64,000 nt of DNA from Pseudomonadota bacterium (GCA_018261895.1 JAGTRT010000038.1:1-64000); one strand, 5' to 3'. Shown: positions 33,476 through 45,082, counted from the first letter of the stretch. Numbers and translations: made by a program. Notes: generated by a model from the letters alone, not told the origin.

Positions 33476-34723
33476 ATGACCCGTCCCTCGCTCAACACCC
33501 AGATCCTGATCGGCTGCCTGCTCGGCATCGCCGGCGGCTTGTGGCTGGCCACCGAACCGGCATCCTCACCAGTCGTGGGCAACACGCTGTATGGCGCCAA
33601 GATGGTCGGCAACCTGTTTCTCGACCTGCTGCGCATGGTGCTCGTGCCGCTGGTCTTTTCGTCGATTGTCTGTGGCGTCGCCAACCTGCGCGCCCACGAG
33701 CAGATGCATAGGGTGTGGACGACGACGCTGGGCTTCTTCGGCCTGTCGATGGCGCTGGCCATCGTGCTCGGGCTGGGCGCAGCCGAAATTTTCCGGCCGG
33801 GCGAAGGCATGCAGCTGGCCATGTTCGCCGATGCGACCCGCGACTATCAGGCGCGCCAGATGCCGCTGCCCGACTACATCGCCCAGTTCATGCGCGGGCT
33901 GTTCCAGAACCCGTTCAAGGCGCTGGCCCAGGGCGACATCATGGCCATCGTGATGATTGCCCTCATTCTCGGCATCGCGCTGGTCATCGGCGGCGAGCGC
34001 TACAAGAACATTCGCGTGCTGCTCCAGGAACTGCAGGAACTCTGCCTGCTTGTCGTCGGCTGGATCATGCGCCTGGCGCCCTTCGGCCTCGCCGCCCTGC
34101 TCCTGCAACTGGTCGCCACGCAAAACAGCGCCCTGCTCGCCAGCCTCGCCCACTTCATTGCGGTCATCATCGGCAGCACCCTGTTCCACGGCGTCGTCGT
34201 GCTGCCACTGCTGCTCTGGCTGGTCACCCGCATGTCGCCGCTGCGTTTCTGGAAGGGCGCCAAGGAAGCGCTGATCACGGCCTTCGTCACGAGTTCGAGC
34301 GCTGCCACGCTGCCCATCACCCTGCGCTGTACCGAACAGCACCTGCACGTCAAGAAGGACATCGCCAACTTCGTCGTGCCGCTCGGCGCCACCGTCAACA
34401 TGGATGGCACGGCGCTCTACGAGGCCGCCGCCGCCCTCTTCGTCGCACGCCTGGCCGGCATCGAACTCGATCTCGCCCACCAGCTCATCATCTTTTTCGT
34501 CGCGATGCTCGGCGCCATCGGCGCCCCGGGCATTCCCAGCGTCGGCATGCTGAGCATGGTCCTCGTCCTTGAATCGGTCGGCCTGCCCACCGCGGCCATC
34601 GCCATCCTGCTGCCCATCGACCGGATTCTCGACACCGTGCGCACCGCCGTGAACGTCGAGGGCGACATGGTCGGCAGCCTGATCGTCCAGAAACTCACCG
34701 AGTCCGGCGAAAAAACGGCCTGA
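33476..34723 (+). CDS. dicarboxylate/amino acid:cation symporter (SDF family)
   Basis: A 415-aa membrane transporter related to DctA and GltP, importing C4-dicarboxylates or acidic amino acids with protons or sodium. The family hallmarks are present: the serine-rich SSSAATLP hairpin tip near residue 275 and NMDGTALYE near 309, with a second re-entrant loop around AIGAPGIPSVG. About eight membrane helices fit. The family does not fix the substrate. No regulator is adjacent. Confidence 0.9.
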   Translation: MTRPSLNTQILIGCLLGIAGGLWLATEPASSPVVGNTLYGAKMVGNLFLDLLRMVLVPLVFSSIVCGVANLRAHEQMHRVWTTTLGFFGLSMALAIVLGLGAAEIFRPGEGMQLAMFADATRDYQARQMPLPDYIAQFMRGLFQNPFKALAQGDIMAIVMIALILGIALVIGGERYKNIRVLLQELQELCLLVVGWIMRLAPFGLAALLLQLVATQNSALLASLAHFIAVIIGSTLFHGVVVLPLLLWLVTRMSPLRFWKGAKEALITAFVTSSSAATLPITLRCTEQHLHVKKDIANFVVPLGATVNMDGTALYEAAAALFVARLAGIELDLAHQLIIFFVAMLGAIGAPGIPSVGMLSMVLVLESVGLPTAAIAILLPIDRILDTVRTAVNVEGDMVGSLIVQKLTESGEKTA

Positions 34724-34734
34724 CCCGCCCGGAT

Positions 34735-35673
34735 TCAGCCCCCGTCAGCCCGCCGGGCGACGAAGCTGACCGGCGTATGCGCGCTGAAGCCACCGCCGCT
34801 TTCGAGCACCAGATGCAGTTCGCCCGCCTTGAGCGTACCGCGGTAGCGATGCGTTACCTCGCGGGCCGGACCATCGCCCGCCACCTCCTGGCTATGCGTC
34901 ACGAAACCCAGTTGCTCGCCGCTGACCGTGCCCTGCTCGATCATTCGCGCCACCCCGAGATAGCCGGCCGTGCCATGCAGCTTGTCCTTGTCCACCTGCA
35001 GCTCGAATTTCTCAAGGTGCTCGGCACCCCAATCGTATTTGATCGTCGCCTGCCAGCGCCCGGAAACGTTCTGTGCCGGCGCAACCGCGACCGGCTGAGC
35101 CGCATCGCCCGTTTGCTTCGTGCCAAAGCCGTTCAGACCCACTGCCAGAAGCGCCGCCGCCAGCAAGGCCACGCCACCCCAGATCGCCACCGGGCGCCCG
35201 GTGGTTGGGCGCACAACCGGCACCTTAGTCGCAACGACAGCGATCAGCCGTGCCAGATCTGCCGACCAGCCCGCATCGGTCAACACCAGCGCCTGACGCC
35301 GGGCCAGGGTCCGAATCGACGACGGCAGTTCGCTTTCCGCCGGCATCGCGGCGCCGCCGACGAGAACCGGCAGAACGACCTTGCCGGCAGTCAGGCCGGC
35401 CTCGATCTCCCGGCGCACGAAATCGTCCGGCTCATCGAGTCGCCGCACGCCCTGCCGGCTCAAGCTCAGCCACGCTGGCCCGATCAGCGCCAGCATGACA
35501 TCGACCGCCGCAAGGTTCTTCTCGATGGCGACGACGAAATCCTCGCCGGGATGAATGTCCTCGATATCGCGGAACACATTGTCCGCGCCGAATGTCGCCT
35601 CCAGCGCATCGGCCAGCCGCCCGGCAAACCCGGCCTGATCATCGCGACGGTAACTGATGAAAATTCCCGGCAT
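34735..35673 (-). CDS. TIR-domain membrane protein with C-terminal beta domain
   Basis: A 312-aa protein with three parts. Residues 3 to about 145 form a TIR domain (IFISYRRDDQAGFAGRLAD, then VFRDIEDIHPGEDF), with a candidate NADase glutamate at Glu89 or Glu91 in FVRREIEAGL. One membrane helix lies at about 162-180. Residues 200-308 are strand-rich and begin SGRWQATIKY, resembling small extracytoplasmic beta domains. The likely topology is TIR inside and beta domain outside. The ATG at 35673 has GGAGAGG upstream; an earlier in-frame start is possible. No defence-gene partner lies next to it. Confidence 0.85.
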   Translation of the reverse strand: MPGIFISYRRDDQAGFAGRLADALEATFGADNVFRDIEDIHPGEDFVVAIEKNLAAVDVMLALIGPAWLSLSRQGVRRLDEPDDFVRREIEAGLTAGKVVLPVLVGGAAMPAESELPSSIRTLARRQALVLTDAGWSADLARLIAVVATKVPVVRPTTGRPVAIWGGVALLAAALLAVGLNGFGTKQTGDAAQPVAVAPAQNVSGRWQATIKYDWGAEHLEKFELQVDKDKLHGTAGYLGVARMIEQGTVSGEQLGFVTHSQEVAGDGPAREVTHRYRGTLKAGELHLVLESGGGFSAHTPVSFVARRADGG

Positions 35674-35840
35674 GAAACGCCTCTCCATCTCGCCAATGCT
35701 GGCGTTAGAGCCCAGGCGGGCCAACGGCATTACGGCGTCGCCGTCTCAGCTCGCCCTCAAAACACATTGTTTGCCCCGAAGATAAGCAAATTTTCACAAT
35801 TCAGAAATAGCTGCTTAGGCTTCGTCAATCCAGAAAATAA

Positions 35841-35872
35841 AAATGCCGTTCAGTCGTCACTGAACGGCATTT
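35841..35872 (-). terminator. strong terminator of the PEP-CTERM gene
   Basis: A perfect 14-bp stem, AAATGCCGTTCAGT and its complement, with a CGTC loop. On the minus strand it is followed by TTATTTTC, giving a classic intrinsic terminator about 40 bases after the stop of the PEP-CTERM gene. Confidence 0.9.
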
Positions 35873-35908
35873 GGACTGATCAGGAAAGCCGTCTAAAGAC
35901 GCGCCCCG

Positions 35909-36724
35909 TCAATTTTGACGACGACGGCGAATATAACCGAGTCCAGCGACCCCCAAACCAAGTAGTGCCAACGTCCCAGGCTCAGGCACCCCATTGCCCG
36001 GACCAGGATCGAAATTAGCCCGCAAACCCATGACTCCGTTGATTTCATTGTCACCGTCCTGAATCAACGACCCCGGCCCACCCCAGATGATAGATGCATA
36101 GCGGAATGTAGTATTGCTTCCAGTACCAACCGCGTAGGTAAACCCGTCCCAGACCAGAGAAGTATCGCTGTCGAAACCTTCCAGCCAAACACGCTCGGTG
36201 ACTGCCTGCGTCCAATTGATCATGTCATTGGACAGATAGACTGTCGACTCGATCGCCTCCTGGGGCAATGGTCCATGATCGATGGTATTGAAGATGGCTG
36301 CCTTGGTGGCCTGGAAGCCTAGATCCCAGACCGAAGCGCCAATAACGTTATTGACTTGAATCCACAGATTGTCGATTGCGTTGCCGCCAGTCGCTGCATT
36401 GCCGCTACAACAAGTGTAACCGTAGGAATTCGGAGCATAGAACGAAGTTCCGTAACTTCCGGTGGTATTCGGGTTACCTCCGTTGTATTTGACCATGGTT
36501 GCGGCGGAATACCCGCTAGCATTGAAGTAACTATCGTCAAGCAACTTGTTGGTCACCACCAATTGCCGATTTGCCAGGGTATCCGATCCGTAGTAGAGCT
36601 GGGCAAAAGTCCCAACCGTTGCACCTTGCCAATTCCGTGCATCGTTCGGGTCGACAATAAGTGCCGCATTCGCGGCCTGGGCAGCAACCAGGCCTGTAAC
36701 AAAAGAAATAAGTCGCTTGTGCAT
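35909..36724 (-). CDS. PEP-CTERM sorting domain protein
   Basis: A 271-aa exported protein. A signal peptide of about 20 residues (MHKRLISFVTGLVAAQAANA) leads to a mature Gly/Asn/Ser/Thr-rich beta-type region of unknown function. The C-terminus has the exosortase sorting signal: VPEPGTLALLGLG, a hydrophobic helix and an RRRR tail. Such proteins are cleaved by exosortase (EpsH/XrtA type) and linked to exopolysaccharide or floc formation in Rhodocyclales. GGAGGAG lies seven bases before the ATG. A sigma-54-type promoter lies upstream and a strong terminator downstream, so it is a single-gene unit. Confidence 0.93.
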   Translation of the reverse strand: MHKRLISFVTGLVAAQAANAALIVDPNDARNWQGATVGTFAQLYYGSDTLANRQLVVTNKLLDDSYFNASGYSAATMVKYNGGNPNTTGSYGTSFYAPNSYGYTCCSGNAATGGNAIDNLWIQVNNVIGASVWDLGFQATKAAIFNTIDHGPLPQEAIESTVYLSNDMINWTQAVTERVWLEGFDSDTSLVWDGFTYAVGTGSNTTFRYASIIWGGPGSLIQDGDNEINGVMGLRANFDPGPGNGVPEPGTLALLGLGVAGLGYIRRRRQN

Positions 36725-36777
36725 GTCGATCTCCTCCACTAAATGGTTGAACGAACTACCTTCTTGACTCAAACGGT

Positions 36778-36793
36778 AGCAATAGACATGCCA
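36778..36793 (-). promoter_or_regulatory. sigma-54-type promoter of the PEP-CTERM gene
   Basis: On the minus strand the 16-mer TGGCATGTCTATTGCT differs from TGGCAC-R-N4-TTGCW at one base and has the required spacing between GG and GC. It lies about 55 bases upstream of the start codon. PEP-CTERM genes in floc-forming Rhodocyclales are reported to depend on RpoN and the PrsK/PrsR system, which supports the call. Confidence 0.7.
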
Positions 36794-36889
36794 AAAACAC
36801 ATTTCCAATTATTCAACAAGTTATGAATTATACAATCTAGACCTGTAAGGAATTCCGACAAGTCACTGAGCGCCGTATTGGCCCCGATA

Positions 36890-37273
36890 TCAATTTCGAC
36901 GGTCAACCCGAAAAATCAGCCGATTTCCAAATTTGTCCTCGCCGCTCCCTTCGAAGGAACGGCAGGTCATGGCCTGCCAGCGCACCGGCACTTCCCGGCC
37001 GTCGCTGCAACGCACCGTACCGCTGCCGCGTTCGCCGTCGCAACTGCCCGGCACGGGCGACACATCAGGCGGCGACAACTGGCCGTCGCACTGCAATCGC
37101 CCCTCGCGGTCGGCCAGCACAAAGCGCCCGCCGCCCGCCGTGTTGCCGGGATAGCCCTTGCCACGCAACTCGCCCGGCACGTCGCTCAGGCTGCCGCGCG
37201 CCTGGTAGCCGAAGGCGCAAGCGCCCAGCAGCAGCGGCACAACGAGCATCAGTGAGGTTCCGAATTTGTTCAC
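36890..37273 (-). CDS. small lipoprotein, 127 aa
   Basis: A probable lipoprotein of unknown function: GTG start at 37273, Lys3, a hydrophobic stretch and the lipobox LLLGAC with Cys19. An alternative ATG at 37249 would remove the only N-terminal positive charge. The mature part has four further Cys residues and a WQAMTCRSFEG segment near the end. Its last dozen residues (GNRLIFRVDRR, about 115-126) are encoded by repeat copy 8, so the present C-terminus may have been formed by repeat insertion. It runs divergently from dapC. Confidence 0.65.
   Translation of the reverse strand: MNKFGTSLMLVVPLLLGACAFGYQARGSLSDVPGELRGKGYPGNTAGGGRFVLADREGRLQCDGQLSPPDVSPVPGSCDGERGSGTVRCSDGREVPVRWQAMTCRSFEGSGEDKFGNRLIFRVDRRN
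36898..36932 (-). repeat. CCGGTTGACCGT-family repeat, copy 8 (in lipoprotein 3' end)
   Basis: A diverged member: the right end GGGTTGACCGTC is intact except for CCGG to CGGG, and the left half reads ATTTGGAAATCGGC. It overlaps the last codons and stop region of the small lipoprotein gene. Confidence 0.7.
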
Positions 37274-37332
37274 AAGGCAGCGAAAGCGTTTTCGAGGATA
37301 ATTGCCATTTTTACACCCATTCGACGCCCGAC

Positions 37333-38523
37333 GTGAATTCGCATCTCGCCCAACTCCAGCCCTACCCCTTCGAAAAACTGCGCGCCCTGTTCGCCGGCGT
37401 CACCCCGAATCCGCAATACAAGGAAATCAAGCTCTCCATCGGCGAGCCGCAGCACCCGACACCGGCCTTCATCATGGACGCGCTGGCCAACGGCCTCAAA
37501 GGTTTGGCCAATTACCCGACGACGCAGGGCATCCCGGCCCTGCGCCAGGCCATCGCTGTCTGGTGCCAGCGTCGCTACGACCTGACGCTGAACCCTGAAA
37601 CCGAGATCCTGCCGGTCAACGGCTCTCGCGAAGCGCTGTTCTCCTTCGCGCAAACCGTCATCGACACCAGCCGTGGCCACGTCCCGCTCGTCGTCAGCCC
37701 GAACCCGTTCTACCAGATCTACGAAGGCGCCGCCTACCTGTCCGGCGCCGAGCCACGCTTCCTCAACAACCTGCCGGAAAACGATTTCGCCTTCGACTAC
37801 GCCAGCCTGAGCGAAGAAGAATGGTCGCGCGTCCAGCTCTTCTACGTCTGCTCGCCGGGCAATCCGACCGGCAAGGTGCTGTCGCTCGACGACTGGAAAA
37901 CGCTATTCGCCCTCTCCGACAAGTACGGTTTCGTCATCGCCTCCGACGAGTGCTATTCGGAAATCTATTTCGACGAAGCCAACCCGCCGATCGGCGGCCT
38001 GCAGGCGGCCAAGCTGCTCGGCCGCTCGAACGAACGGCTGGTCATGTTCTCCAGCCTGTCCAAGCGCTCCAACGTGCCGGGCATGCGCTCCGGCTTCGTC
38101 GCCGGCGACGCGGCCATCCTCAAGAAATACCTGCTCTTCCGCACCTACCAGGGCTGCGCCATGTCGCCGCCGGTGCAGACTGCCTCCATCGCCGCCTGGA
38201 ACGACGAGGCGCACGTCCTCGACAACCGCAACCAGTATCGCGAGAAGTTCGCCGCCTGCACGCCGCTGATCGCCGAGGTGCTTGGCACCGGCATGCCGGA
38301 CGCCAGCTTCTACCTGTGGGCGAAGACACCCATCGCCGACACCGAATTCGCCCGCGGCCTGCTCGAACACTATAATGTCGTGGTCCTGCCCGGCAGCTTC
38401 CTGGCGCGCGAGGTTCGCGGCGTCAATCCGGGTGCCAACTTCATTCGTATTGCACTGGTCGCCGGCCTCCAGGAATGCCTGGAAGCGACGCAGCGCATTC
38501 GCCAATTCGCACAACAACTGTAA
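37333..38523 (+). CDS. dapC: succinyldiaminopimelate transaminase
   Basis: A 396-aa fold-type I PLP aminotransferase of lysine and diaminopimelate synthesis, converting N-succinyl-2-amino-6-ketopimelate. The N-terminal LQPYPFEKLRALFAG is typical of DapC. The PLP lysine is in SSLSKRSNVPGMRSG, and CSPGNPTGKVL and SDECYSEIY are family motifs. The GTG at 37333 is the likely start; no strong ribosome binding site is visible. It is followed 15 bases later by dapD. Confidence 0.93.
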   Translation: MNSHLAQLQPYPFEKLRALFAGVTPNPQYKEIKLSIGEPQHPTPAFIMDALANGLKGLANYPTTQGIPALRQAIAVWCQRRYDLTLNPETEILPVNGSREALFSFAQTVIDTSRGHVPLVVSPNPFYQIYEGAAYLSGAEPRFLNNLPENDFAFDYASLSEEEWSRVQLFYVCSPGNPTGKVLSLDDWKTLFALSDKYGFVIASDECYSEIYFDEANPPIGGLQAAKLLGRSNERLVMFSSLSKRSNVPGMRSGFVAGDAAILKKYLLFRTYQGCAMSPPVQTASIAAWNDEAHVLDNRNQYREKFAACTPLIAEVLGTGMPDASFYLWAKTPIADTEFARGLLEHYNVVVLPGSFLAREVRGVNPGANFIRIALVAGLQECLEATQRIRQFAQQL

Positions 38524-38538
38524 ACAGAGAGAACATCC

Positions 38539-39357
38539 ATGAGCCATCCCCTGCAAGCCATCATCGAAGAACTCTGGGAACGCCGCACCGAGCTGTCCCC
38601 GCAATCGCCGCCCGACACCATCGCTGCCATCAACCAGGTGGTCGGCATGCTCGACTCCGGCGCCCTGCGCGTCGCCGAGAAAATCAACGGCGACTGGGTC
38701 ACCCACCAGTGGGCCAAGAAGGCCGTGTTGCTGTCCTTCCGCGTCCGCGACAATCGCGTCCAGGAAGCCGGCGACATCCGTTTCTTCGACAAGGTCGATA
38801 CCAAGTTCGAAGGCTGGAGCGAAGCCCAATTCCGTGAAGGCGGCTTCCGCGTCGTGCCGGGCACCATCGTCCGCAAGGGTTCCTACGTCGCCAAGAACGC
38901 CGTGCTCATGCCGTCCTTCGTGAACATCGGCGCCTACGTCGATGAGGCAACGATGGTCGACACCTGGGTGACCGTCGGTTCCTGCGCACAGATCGGCAAG
39001 AACGTGCACCTCTCCGGCGGTGTCGGCATCGGTGGCGTCCTTGAACCGCTGCAGGCCAACCCGACCATCATCGAAGACAATTGCTTCATCGGCGCCCGTT
39101 CGGAAGTCGTCGAAGGCGTCATCATCGGCGAGAACTCCGTCCTGTCCATGGGCGTCTATATCGGCCAGAGCACCCCGATCTACGACCGCGAAACCGGTGA
39201 AGTCACCTACGGCCGCGTGCCGCCGGGCTCCGTCGTGATCAGCGGCACATTGCCGAAAGCCAACGGCGCATACAGCCTCTATGCTGCTATCATCGTCAAG
39301 AAGGTCGACGCGCAAACCCGCTCGAAGACCAGCATCAACGAACTGCTGCGCCCGTAA
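38539..39357 (+). CDS. dapD: tetrahydrodipicolinate N-succinyltransferase
   Basis: A 272-aa hexapeptide-repeat enzyme that succinylates tetrahydrodipicolinate, starting the succinylase branch of the DAP pathway. The central [20 protein letters not shown] region and [20 protein letters not shown] are highly conserved in the family. Together with dapC and dapE, three steps of the branch are clustered here. Confidence 0.98.
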   Translation: MSHPLQAIIEELWERRTELSPQSPPDTIAAINQVVGMLDSGALRVAEKINGDWVTHQWAKKAVLLSFRVRDNRVQEAGDIRFFDKVDTKFEGWSEAQFREGGFRVVPGTIVRKGSYVAKNAVLMPSFVNIGAYVDEATMVDTWVTVGSCAQIGKNVHLSGGVGIGGVLEPLQANPTIIEDNCFIGARSEVVEGVIIGENSVLSMGVYIGQSTPIYDRETGEVTYGRVPPGSVVISGTLPKANGAYSLYAAIIVKKVDAQTRSKTSINELLRP

Positions 39358-39384
39358 GCTTCACTACCCCTCGAAGGTCTTGGC

Positions 39385-41769
<2,385 letters not shown>

Positions 41770-41770
<1 letters not shown>

Positions 41771-42666
41771 TGACCACTGCCGCCAAAACCGAGCTGTTCA
41801 CCGTTCGCGACTACATCCGCTACGCCGTCAGCCGCTTCAACGCCGCGCAGCTCTTCTTCGGCCACGGCAGCGACAACGCCTGGGACGAAGCCGTCTATCT
41901 GACGCTGCACACGCTCAACCTGCCGCTCGACCGCCTCGATCCCTTTCTCGACGCCCGCCTATTGCCGCATGAGCGCGAACTGCTGCTCGACATCTACACC
42001 CGCCGTTGCCAGGACCGCCTGCCGGCTGCCTACCTGACCAACGAAGCCTGGCTTGGCGAGCATCGCTTTTACGTTGACGACCGCGTCATCGTGCCGCGCT
42101 CCTTCATCGCCGAACTGCTTGACGAACAGCTCACGCCGTGGATCGACGATCCGTGGGCCATCGAATCGGCCCTCGACCTGTGCACTGGCTCCGGCTGCCT
42201 GGCCATCCTGACCGCCCTCGCCTTCCCGAATGCCGAAGTCGCCGCCGTCGATCTTTCCGACGATGCGTTGGCCGTCGCCGAGCGCAATGTCGCCGATTAC
42301 CACCTGAGCGAGCGCGTCGAACTGATCCAGTCCGACGCCTTCACCAAACTAGCCGGCCGCAAGTTCGACCTGATCATTTCCAATCCGCCCTACGTCAACG
42401 CCGAGTCGGTCGCCGCGCTGCCGCCGGAATACCTGCACGAGCCCGAACTGGCGCTCGGCTCGGGCGAAGACGGCCTCGATTTCACGCGCATCATCCTGCG
42501 CGAAGCGAAGAAGCACCTGAGCAAAAACGGCATCCTCGTCGTCGAGATTGGCCACAACCGCGACGAACTCGAAGCCGCCTACCCGACGCTGCCCTTCACC
42601 TGGCTCGACACCGCCGCTGGCGACGACTTCGTCTTCCTGCTCCACGCCTCGGACCTGCCGGACTAA
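41770..42666 (+). CDS. prmB: ribosomal protein L3 glutamine methyltransferase
   Basis: A 298-aa SAM methyltransferase of the HemK/PrmB family that methylates a glutamine of ribosomal protein L3. The SAM loop CTGSGCLAILTAL and the active-site ISNPPYV are present, with an N-terminal recognition domain (RDYIRYAVSRFNAA) characteristic of PrmB rather than PrmC. Confidence 0.93.
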
Positions 42667-42675
42667 GCCCCTCGA

Positions 42676-43545
42676 TTGACCCAGCTTTTTGAAATGCCCA
42701 GCCCGTTCGAAGTCGAAACGGGCACCGTCCTCATGCATGAGCCGTCATGGGCACGCGAAGGCGAACTGCGCGCGCAGTTGCTCGACGAAAGCTACCCCAA
42801 GCCCTTCGTCATCGACGACGGCAAATCGCGTTTCCTCTATTTCAACGTGCGCCTGATGCAGAGTGAAATGTCGCTCAAGGCGCCGCACGACCTGGCCATC
42901 CGCTACACGCAGAAGATGATGGCCTTCCTGCTCTTCCAGCCCCGGCCGAAGCGCCTCGTGCTAATCGGCCTCGGCGGCGGCTCGCTGATCAAGTTCTGCT
43001 ACTACCGCCTACCCGGCACGCAGCTGACGGCCATCGAACTCGACCCCAACGTGATCGCCTTCCGCGACACCTTCCTGCTGCCGCCGGACGATGAACGCCT
43101 GCAGGTGCTCGAAGCCGACGGCGCCGAATACCTCGAAAAAGCCGACAAAGGCATCGACGTCCTGCTCGTCGACGCCTTCGACAAGACCGGCTTTGCGCCC
43201 AGCCTGGCCAACCGCGAATTCTTCGAAAACGCCTACGCCAAACTCGCCGGCAACGGCGTGCTGGTCATCAATCTGGCCGGTGAAAAGGAAACCTACGCCG
43301 GGCTGATTGGCGAGGCCATGCACGTTTTCGACGACCAGGTCATCGTGATTTCGGTGCCGGACGACGGCAACCACGTGCTCTACGCCTTCAAGGAACGCTA
43401 CTTCGAGCCGCGCTGGCGCTGGCTGTACAACTACGCCAAGGAATTGCGCGCCAAGTTCGGCCTCGATTTCCCGGCCTTCGTTCAGAAGATGGAACGCTCG
43501 ACCAAGCTCGGCCTGGCCCGGCGGGAAGCCATTCGGCGGCGCTGA
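42676..43545 (+). CDS. spermidine synthase-like protein
   Basis: A protein of about 289 aa with the polyamine-synthase Rossmann core: VLIGLGGGSLIKFC binds the SAM-type cofactor, TAIELDPNVIAF carries the ribose-binding acid and VLLVDAFDKTGFAPSL is the catalytic loop. The gatekeeping Asp and substrate residues of true SpeE are not fully conserved (DAFDK in place of D-S-T-D-P), so polyamine synthesis is doubtful; many such proteins have unknown substrates. The start may be TTG 42676 or ATG 42694; neither has a good ribosome binding site. Confidence 0.75.
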   Translation: MTQLFEMPSPFEVETGTVLMHEPSWAREGELRAQLLDESYPKPFVIDDGKSRFLYFNVRLMQSEMSLKAPHDLAIRYTQKMMAFLLFQPRPKRLVLIGLGGGSLIKFCYYRLPGTQLTAIELDPNVIAFRDTFLLPPDDERLQVLEADGAEYLEKADKGIDVLLVDAFDKTGFAPSLANREFFENAYAKLAGNGVLVINLAGEKETYAGLIGEAMHVFDDQVIVISVPDDGNHVLYAFKERYFEPRWRWLYNYAKELRAKFGLDFPAFVQKMERSTKLGLARREAIRRR

Positions 43546-43552
43546 TCGCCCA

Positions 43553-43610
43553 TTTCCGGTTGAAATCGTGCCTTTGACGGTCAACCGGAAAAAATGCCCA
43601 AAATTGAAAT
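43553..43610 (-). repeat. CCGGTTGACCGT-family repeat, copy 9, plus partial inverted copy
   Basis: The full copy is 43576-43610 and is almost identical to the consensus. Upstream, TTTCCGGTTGA (43553-43563) followed by AATCGTGCC repeats the right end and flank of copy 1 in the opposite direction but lacks the central CCGTC. The two facing pieces give an 11-bp inverted repeat (43553-43563 with 43581-43591) in the convergent gap between the spermidine-synthase-like gene and pepD. Confidence 0.9.
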
Positions 43611-43627
43611 TTTCGGGCAGGCGAAAA

Positions 43628-45082
43628 TCAGCGAATCTCGCTCAAAATCGCCCGCAGCAAACGCCAGCAACGTTCCACCGAAGCGACCTCGACCCGCTCC
43701 CCGGGCGCGTGCGCCCCGTGAATGGTCGGCCCGAATGAGACGATGTCCATGCCCGGATATTTGTCGCCAATGAGCCCGCACTCCAGCCCGGCATGGATGA
43801 CCTGGACCTTCGAGTCCGCGCCGAAATCGCGCCGATACACGGCCTGACAAAGCTTGAGCAGATCCGAATCCGGGTTCGGCGCCCAACCGGGATAGAAACC
43901 CGATTTTTCCGCCGTCGTCCCGCTCAGCCCCCACAAGCTGACAATTTCATCGGCCAGCGCCAGTGCGCCGCTGCCGATCAGGGAACGCACCATAAAGTTG
44001 CACGAGCCCCCATTCGGGTGCAGATCGACCATACCCAGATTGTTCGAGGTCTCGACCACGCCAGGCACCTGCCTGCTCATCCGGCGAACGCCATGGGGTG
44101 CCGCATGGAGCGAGGCCAGCCACACGGCCTGCTCGCCCGCCGCCAACACTGCAGCGGCCTCGGCATGGGCAACAGACAACGAAAAGCCCTCATCCACCCC
44201 GCGCAATTCCGCCTGCAAAACGCCTGCGATATTGGCCACCAAGGCGCTCAGCCGAGCCACCGATTCCGCCGGCACGGCCACCGTCGCCACCGCCTCGCGG
44301 GGCAACGCATTGCGGGCCGAACCGCCCTGCAATCCGGCCAGCCGCAAGGGCATCGCCGCCTCGATTTCGCGCAGGACACGCACCAGCAACTTGATCGCGT
44401 TGCCCCGCTCCTCGTGAATATCGACGCCCGAATGCCCGCCCCGCAAACCGCGCAAGGCAATCTGCACGGCCTGAAAACCATCGGGAATGGCCTCCGGCGA
44501 ACCATGGCGCTCGACATTGACATCCAGCCCGCCGGCGCAGCCCAGATAGAACTCGCCCCACGCTTCGGTATCGAGATTGAGCATGACCCGGCCCTGCAGA
44601 ACGTCAGGCGCCAGCCCGCGCGCACCGCCCATGCCCGCCTCTTCATCCACGGTCAGCAAGGCTTCGAGCGGCCCATGAACCAGGCTGTCATCTTCCAATG
44701 CCGCCAGAATCAGCGCCACGCCGATCCCGTTATCGGCGCCCAGCGTCGTTTTTTCCGCCACCAGCCAGCCATCGCGCAGCTCGGGAACGATCGGATCGCG
44801 CGCAAAATCGTGGCGGCTATCGTCATTCTTCTGGCAAACCATGTCGAGATGCGCCTGCAACACAACACCCGGCCGATCTTCACAACCGGCGCTCGCCGCC
44901 TTGCGCAGAATCAGGTTGCCGGCGCCATCGACAACGGCCGCCAGCCCGCGCGCCACGGCCCACTGCTGCAGCGAATCGCGCAACGCGCCCTCCGCCTTCG
45001 AGGCGCGCGGAATGGCGCAGAGCCGGGCAAAATGAGACCAGACAATCGCTGGCTGCAAACCGGAAATCTCAGAATGGGTCAC
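43628..45082 (-). CDS. pepD: aminoacyl-histidine dipeptidase (peptidase D)
   Basis: A 484-aa M20 metallopeptidase cleaving Xaa-His dipeptides such as carnosine. Zinc-binding segments VLQAHLDMVCQKN, LGADNGIGVA and TVDEEAGMGGARG are intact, with the catalytic Glu in the last. GGHSGVDIHEERGNA and the C-terminal GPTIHGAHAPGERV complete the site. The GTG at 45082 gives the family length. It lies downstream of tRNA-His, beyond a hairpin. Confidence 0.95.
   Translation of the reverse strand: MTHSEISGLQPAIVWSHFARLCAIPRASKAEGALRDSLQQWAVARGLAAVVDGAGNLILRKAASAGCEDRPGVVLQAHLDMVCQKNDDSRHDFARDPIVPELRDGWLVAEKTTLGADNGIGVALILAALEDDSLVHGPLEALLTVDEEAGMGGARGLAPDVLQGRVMLNLDTEAWGEFYLGCAGGLDVNVERHGSPEAIPDGFQAVQIALRGLRGGHSGVDIHEERGNAIKLLVRVLREIEAAMPLRLAGLQGGSARNALPREAVATVAVPAESVARLSALVANIAGVLQAELRGVDEGFSLSVAHAEAAAVLAAGEQAVWLASLHAAPHGVRRMSRQVPGVVETSNNLGMVDLHPNGGSCNFMVRSLIGSGALALADEIVSLWGLSGTTAEKSGFYPGWAPNPDSDLLKLCQAVYRRDFGADSKVQVIHAGLECGLIGDKYPGMDIVSFGPTIHGAHAPGERVEVASVERCWRLLRAILSEIR

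Noticed and set aside
34735-35673. TIR gene as part of a known anti-phage operon
   Set aside because: Neighbours are a symporter and a PEP-CTERM gene, each with its own signals; no SIR2, STING, cyclase or Thoeris-type partner is seen.
37903-39315. A 470-codon open frame antisense to dapC and dapD
   Set aside because: Shadow of two well-supported genes on the other strand.
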